The position numbers and the translations under genes were made by a program. Of a DNA stretch of 58,442 bases, positions 16,126-24,826 are shown in pieces. Below the pieces are notes generated by a model. That model ran no database searches, had not been told where the DNA came from, and saw only the letters and a list, made by a program, of their open reading frames with translations. Origin of the DNA: W-Chloroflexi-9 sp045863195 (lineage in GTDB: Bacteria; Chloroflexota; Dehalococcoidia; UBA2979); assembly GCA_045863195.1 (NCBI GenBank), contig BTUI01000016.1, positions 1 to 58,442 of the forward strand, in the 5' to 3' direction. Each line of letters begins with the position of its first letter. The first letter of the stretch is position 1.

Positions 16126-17481
16126 TTGAGTACCGACTCAGGTGACGATCGTCGCGGGGCGAACCCCGCTGACACCGCCACACCCGAACCACCGACGGCG
16201 CTGCCCGCCAGACGGTTCCGTACTTTCGATTCGCTGATCGATGTGCCGGCGTTCCGCTGGTACATGCTCGCGATGACCGGCAACTGGGGCGCGCTCCAGA
16301 TGCAGCAGGTCGCCCGCGGCGTCCTTGCCTACGAGATCACCGGCTCCTTCGCCGCCCTCGGGTTCATCGAACTCGCGAACTCCATGCCCCGCGTCGTCCT
16401 CGCGCTGTATGGCGGCGTGCTCGCGGACCGCCTCAGCCGGCGCGCGATCATCCAGGTGGGGCAGGTCTGCGTCGCGCTGCTCGCGGCGGCGATCGCGATC
16501 CTCCTGTTCATGGACCGGCTGCGGTTCGAGCACCTGATCATCGCGACCGCGCTGCAGGGCGTCGTGAACTCGTTCGTCCTGCCCGCCCGCCAGTCGATGA
16601 TCCCGGAGATCGTGGGCGTCCAGCGTGTGATGAACGCCTTCGCCCTGAACGTCTTCGTCCTGAACGTGGTACGCCTCGGCGCGCCGGCGCTCGCCGGCAT
16701 CCTGATCGCCGTCACCGGCCCGTCCTGGGTGTTCGCGCTGATGGCGTGCATGAACGTCATGGCCGTGATCGCGCTCTTCCCGGTGCCGATCACCAACGCG
16801 CGCACCCGCGCCGCCGCGAACGGCGAGGCCTCCGCCGCGCCGACGAGCACCTTCCCCGCCGCGAAGCGCGACCGCGCCGGCCTCCGCGCGATGGGCGAGA
16901 CACTCCGCTACCTCCGTACGGACCACGTCCTCATCTGGCTGTTGGTCATCCACGGCGTCTCCTCCACGCTCTCGCTCCCCTACCAGCGGCTGCTGCCGGG
17001 CTTCGTGCGCGAAGTCCTGAGCAACGATGCCGACCAGGCGGCCGTGCGCGTGGGCCTCCTGCTCGCAATGACGGCGGTCGGCGCGCTGCTCGGCTCGCTG
17101 CTCATCGCCTCCCTACCGAACCGACGCCAGGGCAAACTGCTCATCGCAAGCATGGTGATCTTCGGCATCGCCCTCATGGGCTTCTCCGCGTCCACGGCGT
17201 TCTGGGTGAGCATGGGGATCGTGATCGTCCTCGGCGTCGGACAGGCCGGACGTCAGTCGCTCGTGAACATCATGATCCAGACGCGCGTGAGCGACGCCTA
17301 CCGAGGCCGGGTGAGCAGCATCATGCTGCTGGACGACGGCGTGGAGTCGCTCGGCATCTTCGCGATCGCGCTGCTCGCGGAGGCGGTCGGGCCGCAGTGG
17401 GCGCTCGGCTCGGTGGGCGTGGCCCTCGTGGGCATGGGCGCGCTGCTCTGGGTGACGCGCACGATCCGCGACACGGACTAG
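16126..17481 (+). CDS. MFS transporter, DHA3/EntS-like (paralog 1)
   Basis: 451 residues, TTG start with GTGAGGG upstream, and a hydrophilic N-terminal tail of about 40 residues. About 12 transmembrane helices; F-R-W-Y-M-L-A before helix 1; loop 2-3 motif G-V-L-A-D-R-L-S-R-R. The helix 4-5 block VLPARQSMIPEIVG is shared with the two MFS genes at 19731 and 21139. This group is the drug/siderophore exporter type (MFS_3) driven by proton antiport. The substrate is unknown. No regulator gene is adjacent. Confidence 0.88.
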   Translation: MSTDSGDDRRGANPADTATPEPPTALPARRFRTFDSLIDVPAFRWYMLAMTGNWGALQMQQVARGVLAYEITGSFAALGFIELANSMPRVVLALYGGVLADRLSRRAIIQVGQVCVALLAAAIAILLFMDRLRFEHLIIATALQGVVNSFVLPARQSMIPEIVGVQRVMNAFALNVFVLNVVRLGAPALAGILIAVTGPSWVFALMACMNVMAVIALFPVPITNARTRAAANGEASAAPTSTFPAAKRDRAGLRAMGETLRYLRTDHVLIWLLVIHGVSSTLSLPYQRLLPGFVREVLSNDADQAAVRVGLLLAMTAVGALLGSLLIASLPNRRQGKLLIASMVIFGIALMGFSASTAFWVSMGIVIVLGVGQAGRQSLVNIMIQTRVSDAYRGRVSSIMLLDDGVESLGIFAIALLAEAVGPQWALGSVGVALVGMGALLWVTRTIRDTD

Positions 17482-17490
17482 CGCCCTCGG

Positions 17491-18738
17491 TCAGACCTCG
17501 GCGGTGACGCGCGGCTTCGGCCGCCGCGCGAGCGCGAAGAAGACCGACCCGAGCGCCGCCAGCACCGCCAGCAGGTCGAAGCCGACGCGGTAGTTGCCGG
17601 TCTGGTCGTAGATGAACCCGGCGAACACCGGTCCGAGGATCGCGCCCACGATCACGATGATGTTCGAGACCCCCATGATCTTGCCGAACGCCCCCGACCC
17701 GAAGTAGTCGGCGCGCAGCGCCGCCATCTGCGGGCCGCGCATCCCCCACGCGCTGCCGTGGATGATCACGAACGCCACCACCATCCACGTCGCGGAGGCG
17801 TGAGAGAGCAGCAGCATGCCGATGGCGTGCGCTCCCATGCAGCAGAACGCCATGAACCGCTTGCTGGAGTGGTCGCCGATCCAGCCGCCGGCGAGCGTCC
17901 CCATCATGAACACGCCCGTCAGCGCCGAGTAGACCAGCGACGCCCGCCCGAGCGAGTAGCCGAGCGTCTCCGTCAGGTGCGAGATCATGTGCACGTTCAC
18001 CGCGCCGACCACCAGCAGCGCGAAGCCATGCCCCAGCGACATCCACCAGAACGAGGGCTCCCGCAGCGCCTCGCGCAGCGTGAAATCGCCCGGCCCCATC
18101 ACCACGGCGCCGGTGCCCGCGCCCTCCTTCATCGGGTCCCCGTCCGGGCCGAGGCCAATGTCCGCCGGGCGCTGGATCAGCAACTGGGTGATGGGCAGGC
18201 CCACCGCCATCACCAGCACCCCGGAGGCGAACGCCGTGGTCCGCCACCCGAACGTCTCCAGCGCCAGCACCGTCAGCGGCACGATCACGCCGCCGAACGC
18301 CCCGCCCACGCTCGTGAGACTGAGGGCGGTCGACCGCCTTCGGACGAACCACTGCACGACCGCCGTGGTGATCGTCAGGTAACCCATCAGGCTGGCGCCG
18401 ATCGCCATGACCATGAACGCGGCGTAGAACGTCGCCAGCGTCTGCACCTGGCTGAAGAGCATGAACCCGAGGCCGAAGATGACGATGCCCGCGCGCGTGA
18501 CCCGGCGCGGGCCGATCCGGTCCACCAGCCAGCCCTGGAACGGGCCGACGATCCCGCCCTCCATCTCCCGCAGCGCGGAGGCGAAGGAGAGCTGCGTCCG
18601 GGTCCAGCCGAACTCCGCCCCCAGCACCACGATGTAGGAGCCGTACGCCTGCCCCAGCAGCGAGCCCTGCAGCAACTGCAGGATCCCGCCCGTCATCACG
18701 ATCCACCAGCCGTGGAAGATCCGAGGCGTGCGCCGCAC
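17491..18738 (-). CDS. MFS transporter, OFA/monocarboxylate type
   Basis: 415 residues, GTG start. The N-terminus I-F-H-G-W-W-I-V and the block E-F-G-W-T-R-T-Q-L-S-F-A are typical of the oxalate:formate antiporter and monocarboxylate porter group. Loop 2-3 is G-W-L-V-D-R-I-G-P-R-R. Twelve transmembrane segments with a central hydrophilic loop (LIQRPADIGLGPDGDP). It likely imports or exchanges a small organic acid. It is convergent with paralog 1, 9 nt apart, and divergent from the hydrolase gene. Confidence 0.87.
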   Translation of the reverse strand: MRRTPRIFHGWWIVMTGGILQLLQGSLLGQAYGSYIVVLGAEFGWTRTQLSFASALREMEGGIVGPFQGWLVDRIGPRRVTRAGIVIFGLGFMLFSQVQTLATFYAAFMVMAIGASLMGYLTITTAVVQWFVRRRSTALSLTSVGGAFGGVIVPLTVLALETFGWRTTAFASGVLVMAVGLPITQLLIQRPADIGLGPDGDPMKEGAGTGAVVMGPGDFTLREALREPSFWWMSLGHGFALLVVGAVNVHMISHLTETLGYSLGRASLVYSALTGVFMMGTLAGGWIGDHSSKRFMAFCCMGAHAIGMLLLSHASATWMVVAFVIIHGSAWGMRGPQMAALRADYFGSGAFGKIMGVSNIIVIVGAILGPVFAGFIYDQTGNYRVGFDLLAVLAALGSVFFALARRPKPRVTAEV

Positions 18739-18857
18739 CGCGGGGCCCTTCTGCCGTCACGGGCGAGGCCCGCGAGGCAGCATGATACGTCCGATCCGGC
18801 GGATGCTCGCGCACCCCGATCCGCGCTACCGTCGCCGCGCTGGAGGGAGCGCGCCCG

Positions 18858-19679
18858 GTGACCGGAGCACCTCGCGACCGCTGGGTCGTCGCCCCGCGGG
18901 GCCACCGCCTGCACCTCCTGGAGTGGGGGCCGGAGGGCGCGCCCGCCGCCCTGTTCCTGCACGGCGCCGGGCAGCATGCCGGCGCCTGGGAGCCGGTCGC
19001 GCAGCGCCTCGCCGCCAGCGGGCGGCGCGCGATCGCCCTGGACGCGCGCGGGCACGGCGCATCCGACCACGTCCCACCCTACGACGAGGCCGGATACGCC
19101 TCAGACGTGGGCGTGACCATCGAGGCGATCGGCGCGCCGGTCGCGCTCGTCGGGCACTCCACTGGATCGCTGGTCGCGATGCGCGTCGCCGCCGAGCGTG
19201 CCTCACTAGTGCGTGCCGCCGTGTTCATCGACATCGACCCGCAGCCGCCGGAGCGGCAGCGCGCCCGCCTGCAGGAGGCCGGCATGAAGCCGGCCCGCCG
19301 CTTCGCCTCGCTCGATGACCTGCTCGCGGGCGTCGCGCGCATCCTCCCCGGCGTCGACGAGGCGACCGCGCGACGGTTCGCGGAGCGCGCTTACGAGCGC
19401 GCCGAGGACGGCACGTTCGTCCAGCGCCTGGACCAGCGCACGCTCGCCGAGTGGCCACAGTTCGACCAGCGGCCGCTCCTCCCGCGCATCCCCTGTCCGG
19501 CGCTCGTCGTTCGCGGGCGCGAGTCGGTGGTCGCGAGCGAGGAGGCGACGGCCGAGGCGGTCCGCCTCCTGCCGCGCGGCGAATCCGCCATCCTGCCGGG
19601 TGCCCACCTGCTGCATATGCAGCACCCGGACGTGTGTGCGGAGGCGCTGGAGGCGTTCCTCGCCCGAGCCGGCGCGTAA
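18858..19679 (+). CDS. alpha/beta hydrolase (Ser nucleophile)
   Basis: 273 residues from GTG 18858. HGAGQHAGAWEPVAQRL (oxyanion strand), LDARGHGASD, nucleophile elbow VGHS101TG, and a His near the C-terminus (GAHLLHMQHPD). A complete Ser-His-Asp hydrolase of the epoxide-hydrolase/esterase type with a helical cap (residues about 125-205). The substrate is not inferable. It lies in the same direction as the next two MFS genes, 51 nt before the first, so they may share a transcript. Confidence 0.88.
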   Translation: MTGAPRDRWVVAPRGHRLHLLEWGPEGAPAALFLHGAGQHAGAWEPVAQRLAASGRRAIALDARGHGASDHVPPYDEAGYASDVGVTIEAIGAPVALVGHSTGSLVAMRVAAERASLVRAAVFIDIDPQPPERQRARLQEAGMKPARRFASLDDLLAGVARILPGVDEATARRFAERAYERAEDGTFVQRLDQRTLAEWPQFDQRPLLPRIPCPALVVRGRESVVASEEATAEAVRLLPRGESAILPGAHLLHMQHPDVCAEALEAFLARAGA

Positions 19680-19730
19680 CCCCCTCGGCGTGACTCGGGG
19701 TGTATCGTGCGCGCCTACCGAGGCGGAGAC

Positions 19731-21056
19731 ATGGCGACCCCGACCGACGACAGCAGCAGCGGACGCGCCCCCGTCGAACCACCGGCGGAGGCCACCCCGC
19801 ACGCGGGAGGCGGCCCGCCTCGCCCACCGGCCCCGCGGCGGCGTACGAGCACCCGCGAGATCTTCGTCTCCTTCCAGAGCCGCGACTTCCGCTACCTCAC
19901 GCTCTCCACGCTGGCCGCTGGTTTCGCCCAGTGGGCGAAGCAGCTGGCGCTCTTCGCGCTCGTGTACGACATGACGGGGTCGGCGGTGCAACTCGGCACC
20001 GTCGCCGCCTTCCGAGGCGCGGTCGGCACGCTGATCGCGCCGTACGGCGGCTACCTGTCGGACCGCTTCCCGCGCCGGCAGGTGGTGGTGCTCTCAACGT
20101 TCCTCGACGCGATCCTCGCGGGCGCCCTCGCTGCGCTGGTACTGACGGATATGGCGCACGTCTGGCACGTCTACGTGATCGCCTTCGGAGGCGGCCTCGC
20201 GCAGTCGATCAACCAGCCCGCGCGCCAGGCGTTCGTCTCGGACGTGACCACGGACGACACGCTGCAGAACGCCTTCGCCGTGAACTCGATGGTGCAGAAC
20301 GTCTCGAGGGTGCTGGGGCCGTCCGGCTTCGGCATCATGATGGCGGCGTGGGGCGTGGCCTCCGCGCTGATCGCGCTCGTCGTCCTGCAACTGCTGGCCG
20401 TCATCGCCACGTTGCGCATCAGCCGCGTCACTCGCCAGGTGCGCGCCGCCGCGGGCAGCGCCCCGATGACGATGATGCGCGAGGGCTTCGTCTACTGCTG
20501 GCAGGACCGCCGCGTCCTGGGCCTCGTCGTCGTGGGCGTGATCCCGTCCCTGCTGATCTACCCGTACATCCCGTTCCTGAAGGTCGTCTCGGAAGAGGTG
20601 CTGGACCGCGGCAACGCCGGCTTCGGCATGCTCTCCTCCATGATGGGGTGGGGGTCGCTCCTCGGGCTCTTCGCGCTCGCCTCGCTGGGCGGGATGAAGC
20701 ACCGGGGGCGGCTGATGATGATCTGCTACCTGGGCTATAGCACGCTGCTGATCGGCTTCTCGGCCTCCTCGATCTACGTCGTCTCGCTGCTCATCCTGGC
20801 GATCGGCGGCATCTTCCACTCGGTCGCGACCACGCTGCACAGCACGCTGCTGCTGCAGATCGCCCCCGCGGAGATGCGAGGCCGGGTGATGGCCGTGAAC
20901 CAGATGGCGAGCGGCGTCCAGCCGATCGGCACGTTCCCGCTGGCGTTCGCCATCGCCGCGTACGGCGCACAGGTCGGCATCGGCGCGTTCATGGTCGCCG
21001 CCACGGTCGCCTTCCTGCTGTTCACGATCTTCTGGACGTCCGTCCGGCGGATCTGA
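19731..21056 (+). CDS. MFS transporter, DHA3-like (paralog 2)
   Basis: 441 residues from ATG 19731, with GAGGCGGAG just upstream. The first 35 residues are a Pro/Ala/Gly-rich soluble tail. F-R-Y-L-T-L-S-T-L-A-A-G at helix 1, loop G-Y-L-S-D-R-F-P-R-R, and N-Q-P-A-R-Q-A-F-V-S-D-V match paralogs 1 and 3. About 12 transmembrane helices. Probably an efflux pump by family; the substrate is unknown. Confidence 0.88.
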   Translation: MATPTDDSSSGRAPVEPPAEATPHAGGGPPRPPAPRRRTSTREIFVSFQSRDFRYLTLSTLAAGFAQWAKQLALFALVYDMTGSAVQLGTVAAFRGAVGTLIAPYGGYLSDRFPRRQVVVLSTFLDAILAGALAALVLTDMAHVWHVYVIAFGGGLAQSINQPARQAFVSDVTTDDTLQNAFAVNSMVQNVSRVLGPSGFGIMMAAWGVASALIALVVLQLLAVIATLRISRVTRQVRAAAGSAPMTMMREGFVYCWQDRRVLGLVVVGVIPSLLIYPYIPFLKVVSEEVLDRGNAGFGMLSSMMGWGSLLGLFALASLGGMKHRGRLMMICYLGYSTLLIGFSASSIYVVSLLILAIGGIFHSVATTLHSTLLLQIAPAEMRGRVMAVNQMASGVQPIGTFPLAFAIAAYGAQVGIGAFMVAATVAFLLFTIFWTSVRRI

Positions 21057-21138
21057 CCTTCCGTTCAGCCGCCCGAGGCGTATGCTGCGCCGGTTCCCGC
21101 GCGGGCACCCCTCACGGGGCCTGACGAAGGTGTGAAGT

Positions 21139-22494
21139 ATGGCGCACGGCATGATCCCGCCCTCCACGCCGGTGGAGGGCCCCCAGCCCGGCACGTTCGC
21201 GGCGCTTCGCTTCCGCGATTTCCGTCTGCTGTGGATGGGGCACTTCAGCCACTCGCTCGCGCTGTGGATGGAGCAGACGGCGCTGCCGTTGTTCGTCCTC
21301 GACCTCACCGGATCGGGTGCGCACCTCGGCGGCGTGCTGGCCGTGCGCACGGTGCCGCAACTGCTGTTCGGCCTCATCGCCGGCGTGGTCAGCGATATGT
21401 TCGACCGCCGCCAGATCATGCTGATGGTGAAGACCACGATCTTCATCATGTACAGCATCTTCGCGCTGGCCCTGCTCGCCGGCCGCGTCGAACTCTGGCA
21501 CGTCTACCTGCTCGCGTTCGGTCGAGGCAGCCTGATGGCCTTCGACCAGCCGGCGCGGCAGTCGCTCATCCCCACCCTGGTCCCGGCGGAGATGCTCACG
21601 AGCGCCGTCGCGCTCATGACCGCCACCACCAACGTCATGCGCATCCTCGGTGCCTCCGCCGGCGGCCTCACCGTCGCCGCCATCGGGACCGGCGGCGCGT
21701 TCAGCGCCGTCGCGATCATCTACCTCGGGGCCGTCACCGCGACCTACCTGATGCACATCCCGCCGTTGAAGAAGCAGGCCGACCGCGGCGTGGGCGCCAT
21801 GCGCTCCGGGCTGATGGAGGGCGCCCGGTTCGCCTTCGCGCACTCCGGGATCCGCGGCGTGATCCTGCTGGCGCTGGTCTACTTCACCTTCGGCATGTCC
21901 TACATGCAGGTGTTCGCGCCGCTCTTCGCGAAGGACGTCCTGGACATCGGCGATGCCGGATACGGGTTCATGCTCTCCGTCTCGGGCGGCGGCGCACTCG
22001 TCGGCGCGCTCTTCATCGCCAGACGGCAGCCGACACGCCTCGGCGTCGTCCTGCCGCTCACGGTGGCGGTGTTCGGGACGCTGTTGATCGCGTTCTCGTT
22101 CTCGACGTACGTCCCGGACCGCCTCGGCCGGACGTGGATCGTGCTGCCGTTCGCGATCATCGCCCTCGTCGGCACCATGCAGACGGCGTTCTTCTCACTG
22201 AGCAACGCGGCGTTGCTGCACATGTCGCCGCCGGACCTGCGCGGGCGCGTGATCAGCCTGCTCTCGCTGGACCGCGCGATGATCACCGCGGGCGCGGCCG
22301 CCGCCGGCCTGTTCGCGGAGTGGCAGGGCGTCCAGGTCGCTCAGACCGCGTACGGCGCGATCTGCCTCGTCGGCGGGCTCGCGGTCTTCATCCTCGCCCG
22401 GGAGTTCCGCACCGCCGACACCAGCGTGGCGCCGCCCGCGGCGTCCGAGCGCGCATCGGTCGCACCGGAGCCAACGACGACCGCCTCGCGCTAG
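21139..22494 (+). CDS. MFS transporter, DHA3-like (paralog 3)
   Basis: 451 residues, with GAAGGTGTGAAGT just upstream of the ATG. F-R-D-F-R-L-L-W-M-G-H-F at helix 1, loop V-V-S-D-M-F-D-R-R, and F-D-Q-P-A-R-Q-S-L-I-P-T-L. The C-terminal 30 residues are Ala/Pro/Ser/Thr-rich and soluble. It follows paralog 2 by 82 nt. Its stop codon overlaps by 4 nt the stop of the convergent MFS gene. Confidence 0.88.
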   Translation: MAHGMIPPSTPVEGPQPGTFAALRFRDFRLLWMGHFSHSLALWMEQTALPLFVLDLTGSGAHLGGVLAVRTVPQLLFGLIAGVVSDMFDRRQIMLMVKTTIFIMYSIFALALLAGRVELWHVYLLAFGRGSLMAFDQPARQSLIPTLVPAEMLTSAVALMTATTNVMRILGASAGGLTVAAIGTGGAFSAVAIIYLGAVTATYLMHIPPLKKQADRGVGAMRSGLMEGARFAFAHSGIRGVILLALVYFTFGMSYMQVFAPLFAKDVLDIGDAGYGFMLSVSGGGALVGALFIARRQPTRLGVVLPLTVAVFGTLLIAFSFSTYVPDRLGRTWIVLPFAIIALVGTMQTAFFSLSNAALLHMSPPDLRGRVISLLSLDRAMITAGAAAAGLFAEWQGVQVAQTAYGAICLVGGLAVFILAREFRTADTSVAPPAASERASVAPEPTTTASR

Positions 22495-23612
22495 GCGCGC
22501 GGCAACGGGCGCATGAGCAGCAGCACCGCGCCGAGGAGCCCCACCACCGTCGAGAGGTAGAACACGGCGTCGATGCCCGCGGTGTCCGCCACCGCCCCCG
22601 CCACCACGGGGCCGGAGAGCATCCCGATCGCGTACACCGCCTGGTAGACGCCCATCGCCGTCGCGCGCTGCGCGGGCGCCACCGCCAGCACCGCGAGCGT
22701 GATCAGCAGCGCGTTCGTCGAGCCACGGCCCAGGCCGTTCAGCACCTGCGTCGCGGCGAGGCCGATCACGTCCGAGGTCGCCGGCACCAGCACCGCGCCC
22801 AGTGCCGTCACCACGATCCCGAGCGCGAGCGTCATCCCGTAGCCCGTGCGCGCGACGAGCCACGGCGTCACCAGCGTCCCCAGCACGGAGGTGGCGAACA
22901 TGACCGTGGTCACGTAGCCCACCTCGGCGTCACTCGCGCCCACCTGCTCCGCGTACACCGGGACGAACCCGAAACTGGTGGCGAAGGAGACGAACTGCAC
23001 GGTGATGCCGATCACCGAGACGCTGACCAGCAGCGGCACCCGCGCGACCTCCAGGAACGCGCGCGCCGAGTAGCCTCGGCGGTCGGCGAGCGGCGGCTCG
23101 TCCGCGAGCAGCATCAGCACCGCGCCCGCCGCGCCGACGACCACGCCGAGGGTGAACGTGCTGGTCGTGCCGAACTGGTCGGCGACCACGCCGCCGATGA
23201 ACGTGGCGAGCACCAGCGCCAGCGCGTTCACGGCCATGATCCGCGACATCGCCTTCGCCGCATCGCCCGCCGCGAAGTAGGAGGCGTACAGCACCGTGAT
23301 CGCGACCCAGCCGGCGCCGGCGATCCCCGTGACCGCGCGTGCCGCGAACAGCGACCACGGGTTCGGCGACAGCGCCAGCCCGAGCGCCCCCAGCGCCGAG
23401 GCGACCAGCGCCGCCACCGCGAACGGCTTGCGTCGCCCGATCGCGTCCGCGCCGATACCGATCGGGATGCGCAGCCCGACCTGCGCGATCGCGTAGGACG
23501 CCACCACCGCGCCCAGCATCGTGTTCGACGCACCGAGATCCTGCGCCCGCAGCGGCAGGAACGGCACATAGAAGTAGAGCGACAGCCAGAACAGGAACGT
23601 GGACGCCGCCAC
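22491..23612 (-). CDS. MFS transporter, sugar/drug-type (MFS_1)
   Basis: At least 373 residues; GTG 23612 is used. The frame stays open upstream (a basic stretch S-E-R-A-R-R-R-G-A-W-L), so the true start may be up to about 15-20 codons earlier. About 12 helices: F-L-F-W-L-S-L-Y-F-Y-V-P-F-L-P, loop I-G-A-D-A-I-G-R-R-K-P, and G-L-G-R-G-S-T-N-A-L-L-I in the second half. It is distinct from the three DHA3-like paralogs. tRNA-Sec lies 113 nt upstream on the same strand. Confidence 0.83.
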   Translation of the reverse strand: MAASTFLFWLSLYFYVPFLPLRAQDLGASNTMLGAVVASYAIAQVGLRIPIGIGADAIGRRKPFAVAALVASALGALGLALSPNPWSLFAARAVTGIAGAGWVAITVLYASYFAAGDAAKAMSRIMAVNALALVLATFIGGVVADQFGTTSTFTLGVVVGAAGAVLMLLADEPPLADRRGYSARAFLEVARVPLLVSVSVIGITVQFVSFATSFGFVPVYAEQVGASDAEVGYVTTVMFATSVLGTLVTPWLVARTGYGMTLALGIVVTALGAVLVPATSDVIGLAATQVLNGLGRGSTNALLITLAVLAVAPAQRATAMGVYQAVYAIGMLSGPVVAGAVADTAGIDAVFYLSTVVGLLGAVLLLMRPLPRA

Positions 23613-23724
23613 CAGCCACGCCCCGCGCCGCCTCGCGCGTTCGCTCAGCGGCGGACGCGTCCCGGTGGGCGAGGCAGATGCGGAGGTCGCGATGGGAGGG
23701 CTCCGTCAGCCGTGACGGCAGGCT

Positions 23725-23821
23725 TGGCGGGAGTGCGTGGGGGTCGAACCCACCCGGGACCGCGACGCGGCCCCGCAACGGTTTTGAAGACCGCGGACGC
23801 CACCGGACATCATCCACTCCC
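23725..23821 (-). tRNA. selC: tRNA-Sec (UCA)
   Basis: 97 nt including an encoded 3' GCCA. Anticodon TCA at 23787-23785 within CTTCAAA. Features special to tRNA-Sec: a 6-bp D stem with a 4-nt loop (GATGTC-CGGT-GGCGTC), a very long variable arm with a 9-bp stem (CGGGGCCGC / GCGGTCCCG), a T arm GTGGG-TTCGACC-CCCAC, and an extended acceptor (GGGAGTGG against GCACTCCC). Acceptor pairs 1-7 are Watson-Crick and the eighth is G-G. The overall plan matches E. coli selC closely. It decodes UGA as selenocysteine with SelB. No selA, selB or selD is in the window. Confidence 0.95.
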
Positions 23822-23827
23822 GCGCCG

Positions 23828-23833
23828 ATGATA
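23828..23833 (-). promoter_or_regulatory. possible -10 box for selC
   Basis: TATCAT on the minus strand (5 of 6 to TATAAT), 6 nt before the first base of tRNA-Sec. Transcription would start close to the mature 5' end. No clear -35 box is seen at 16-18 nt, so this is tentative. Confidence 0.35.
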
Positions 23834-23865
23834 GCCGCGCGCCCGCGCTGGCACCGGCCCGCCGG

Positions 23866-24783
23866 TCAGCCCTCGCGCGGCCACCTCGGGCGGCGCGCCC
23901 AGAGCGCGCGGGCGCGGCTGGCGAGGGCGCCCGGGGCACGCTCCGTCAGCGTCACGCGCGAGGGGTCGAAGTGACGCCCGATCGCCTCCTGGTATGGACG
24001 CCCGACGCGTCGCGCGTACGCGGCGAAGCCCTCGCCGCGCAGCCGAGCCCAGTCCTCCCGGTACGGCGTCGCCAGGTGCTCGCGCGTGAGGCGGCCGGCG
24101 GAGTGGAGGAACGCGAGGCCCACGCCGCTGGACACCTCCAGCAGCGGCCGGCGCTCTACCCGCGCGGTCTCCACCAGCGCGTTGAACAGCCCGGCCATCT
24201 CCGCCGTGCTGGGCAGCGAGGAGGCATCGGACCGGAACTCGCGGATCGACTGGCGCAGTTCGGCGAGTTCGACCGGCGGCAGGTCGATCAGCCGCGCCGT
24301 GTTGCCGACCGTCCCCTCCAGCGCGCCGACGAGTTGGTCCACCGAAGCGAACTGCACGCCCGGCTGGAGCACGCCCGCGCGTTGCAGTTCCTCCTCCAGC
24401 GTGCGCAGGTAGACGCGCGACCCGTTGAGGACGTCCGCGGCCGCGGCCAGGAGCCACAGCGGCGAGAACCCGATCGCCGCGATCGCGCCGAGTTCGACCA
24501 CGTTGCCGGCGGCCTTCTTTACGGCAATGCGCCCCGCGTCCGGGCCCTCCGGGGACACCTCCGGCCGCACGCCCCCCACGAGTTCGATGGCGACCCGCAG
24601 CGCGTTCTTCGCCGTCGCCTCGTAGAACCGCGAACGCCGGACGAAACGCGGGAGGATCAGCGTCGCCGTCTCGTGCAGCAGCCCGCCGGCCACGGCGAAC
24701 CCGGCGCGCACGCCGCGCTCCGGCAGGCTCGCGCCGTAGCGTGCCCACCGCCCCACCTCGTCGCGGCGCTCGTGGTCCGTCAT
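23866..24783 (-). CDS. conserved-looking protein of unknown function, one hydrophobic segment
   Basis: 305 residues from ATG 24783; a longer N-terminal frame is Ser/Pro/Arg-rich and rejected. I do not recognise the family. One clear hydrophobic segment (AIAAIGFSPLWLLAAAADVL, about residues 120-145) is followed by a helical, charged C-terminal half (RTLEEELQRAGVL, PPVELAELRQSIREFRSD, REHLATPYREDWARLRGEGF). It may be membrane-anchored or a pore-like helical protein. It lies between trxB and selC on the same strand, 43 nt from trxB's stop, and could be in the trxB transcript. Confidence 0.7.
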   Translation of the reverse strand: MTDHERRDEVGRWARYGASLPERGVRAGFAVAGGLLHETATLILPRFVRRSRFYEATAKNALRVAIELVGGVRPEVSPEGPDAGRIAVKKAAGNVVELGAIAAIGFSPLWLLAAAADVLNGSRVYLRTLEEELQRAGVLQPGVQFASVDQLVGALEGTVGNTARLIDLPPVELAELRQSIREFRSDASSLPSTAEMAGLFNALVETARVERRPLLEVSSGVGLAFLHSAGRLTREHLATPYREDWARLRGEGFAAYARRVGRPYQEAIGRHFDPSRVTLTERAPGALASRARALWARRPRWPREG

Positions 24784-24826
24784 AAGCCGATCGTACGCGC
24801 CGCGGCCGGGCGATGCGTCGCCGGCG

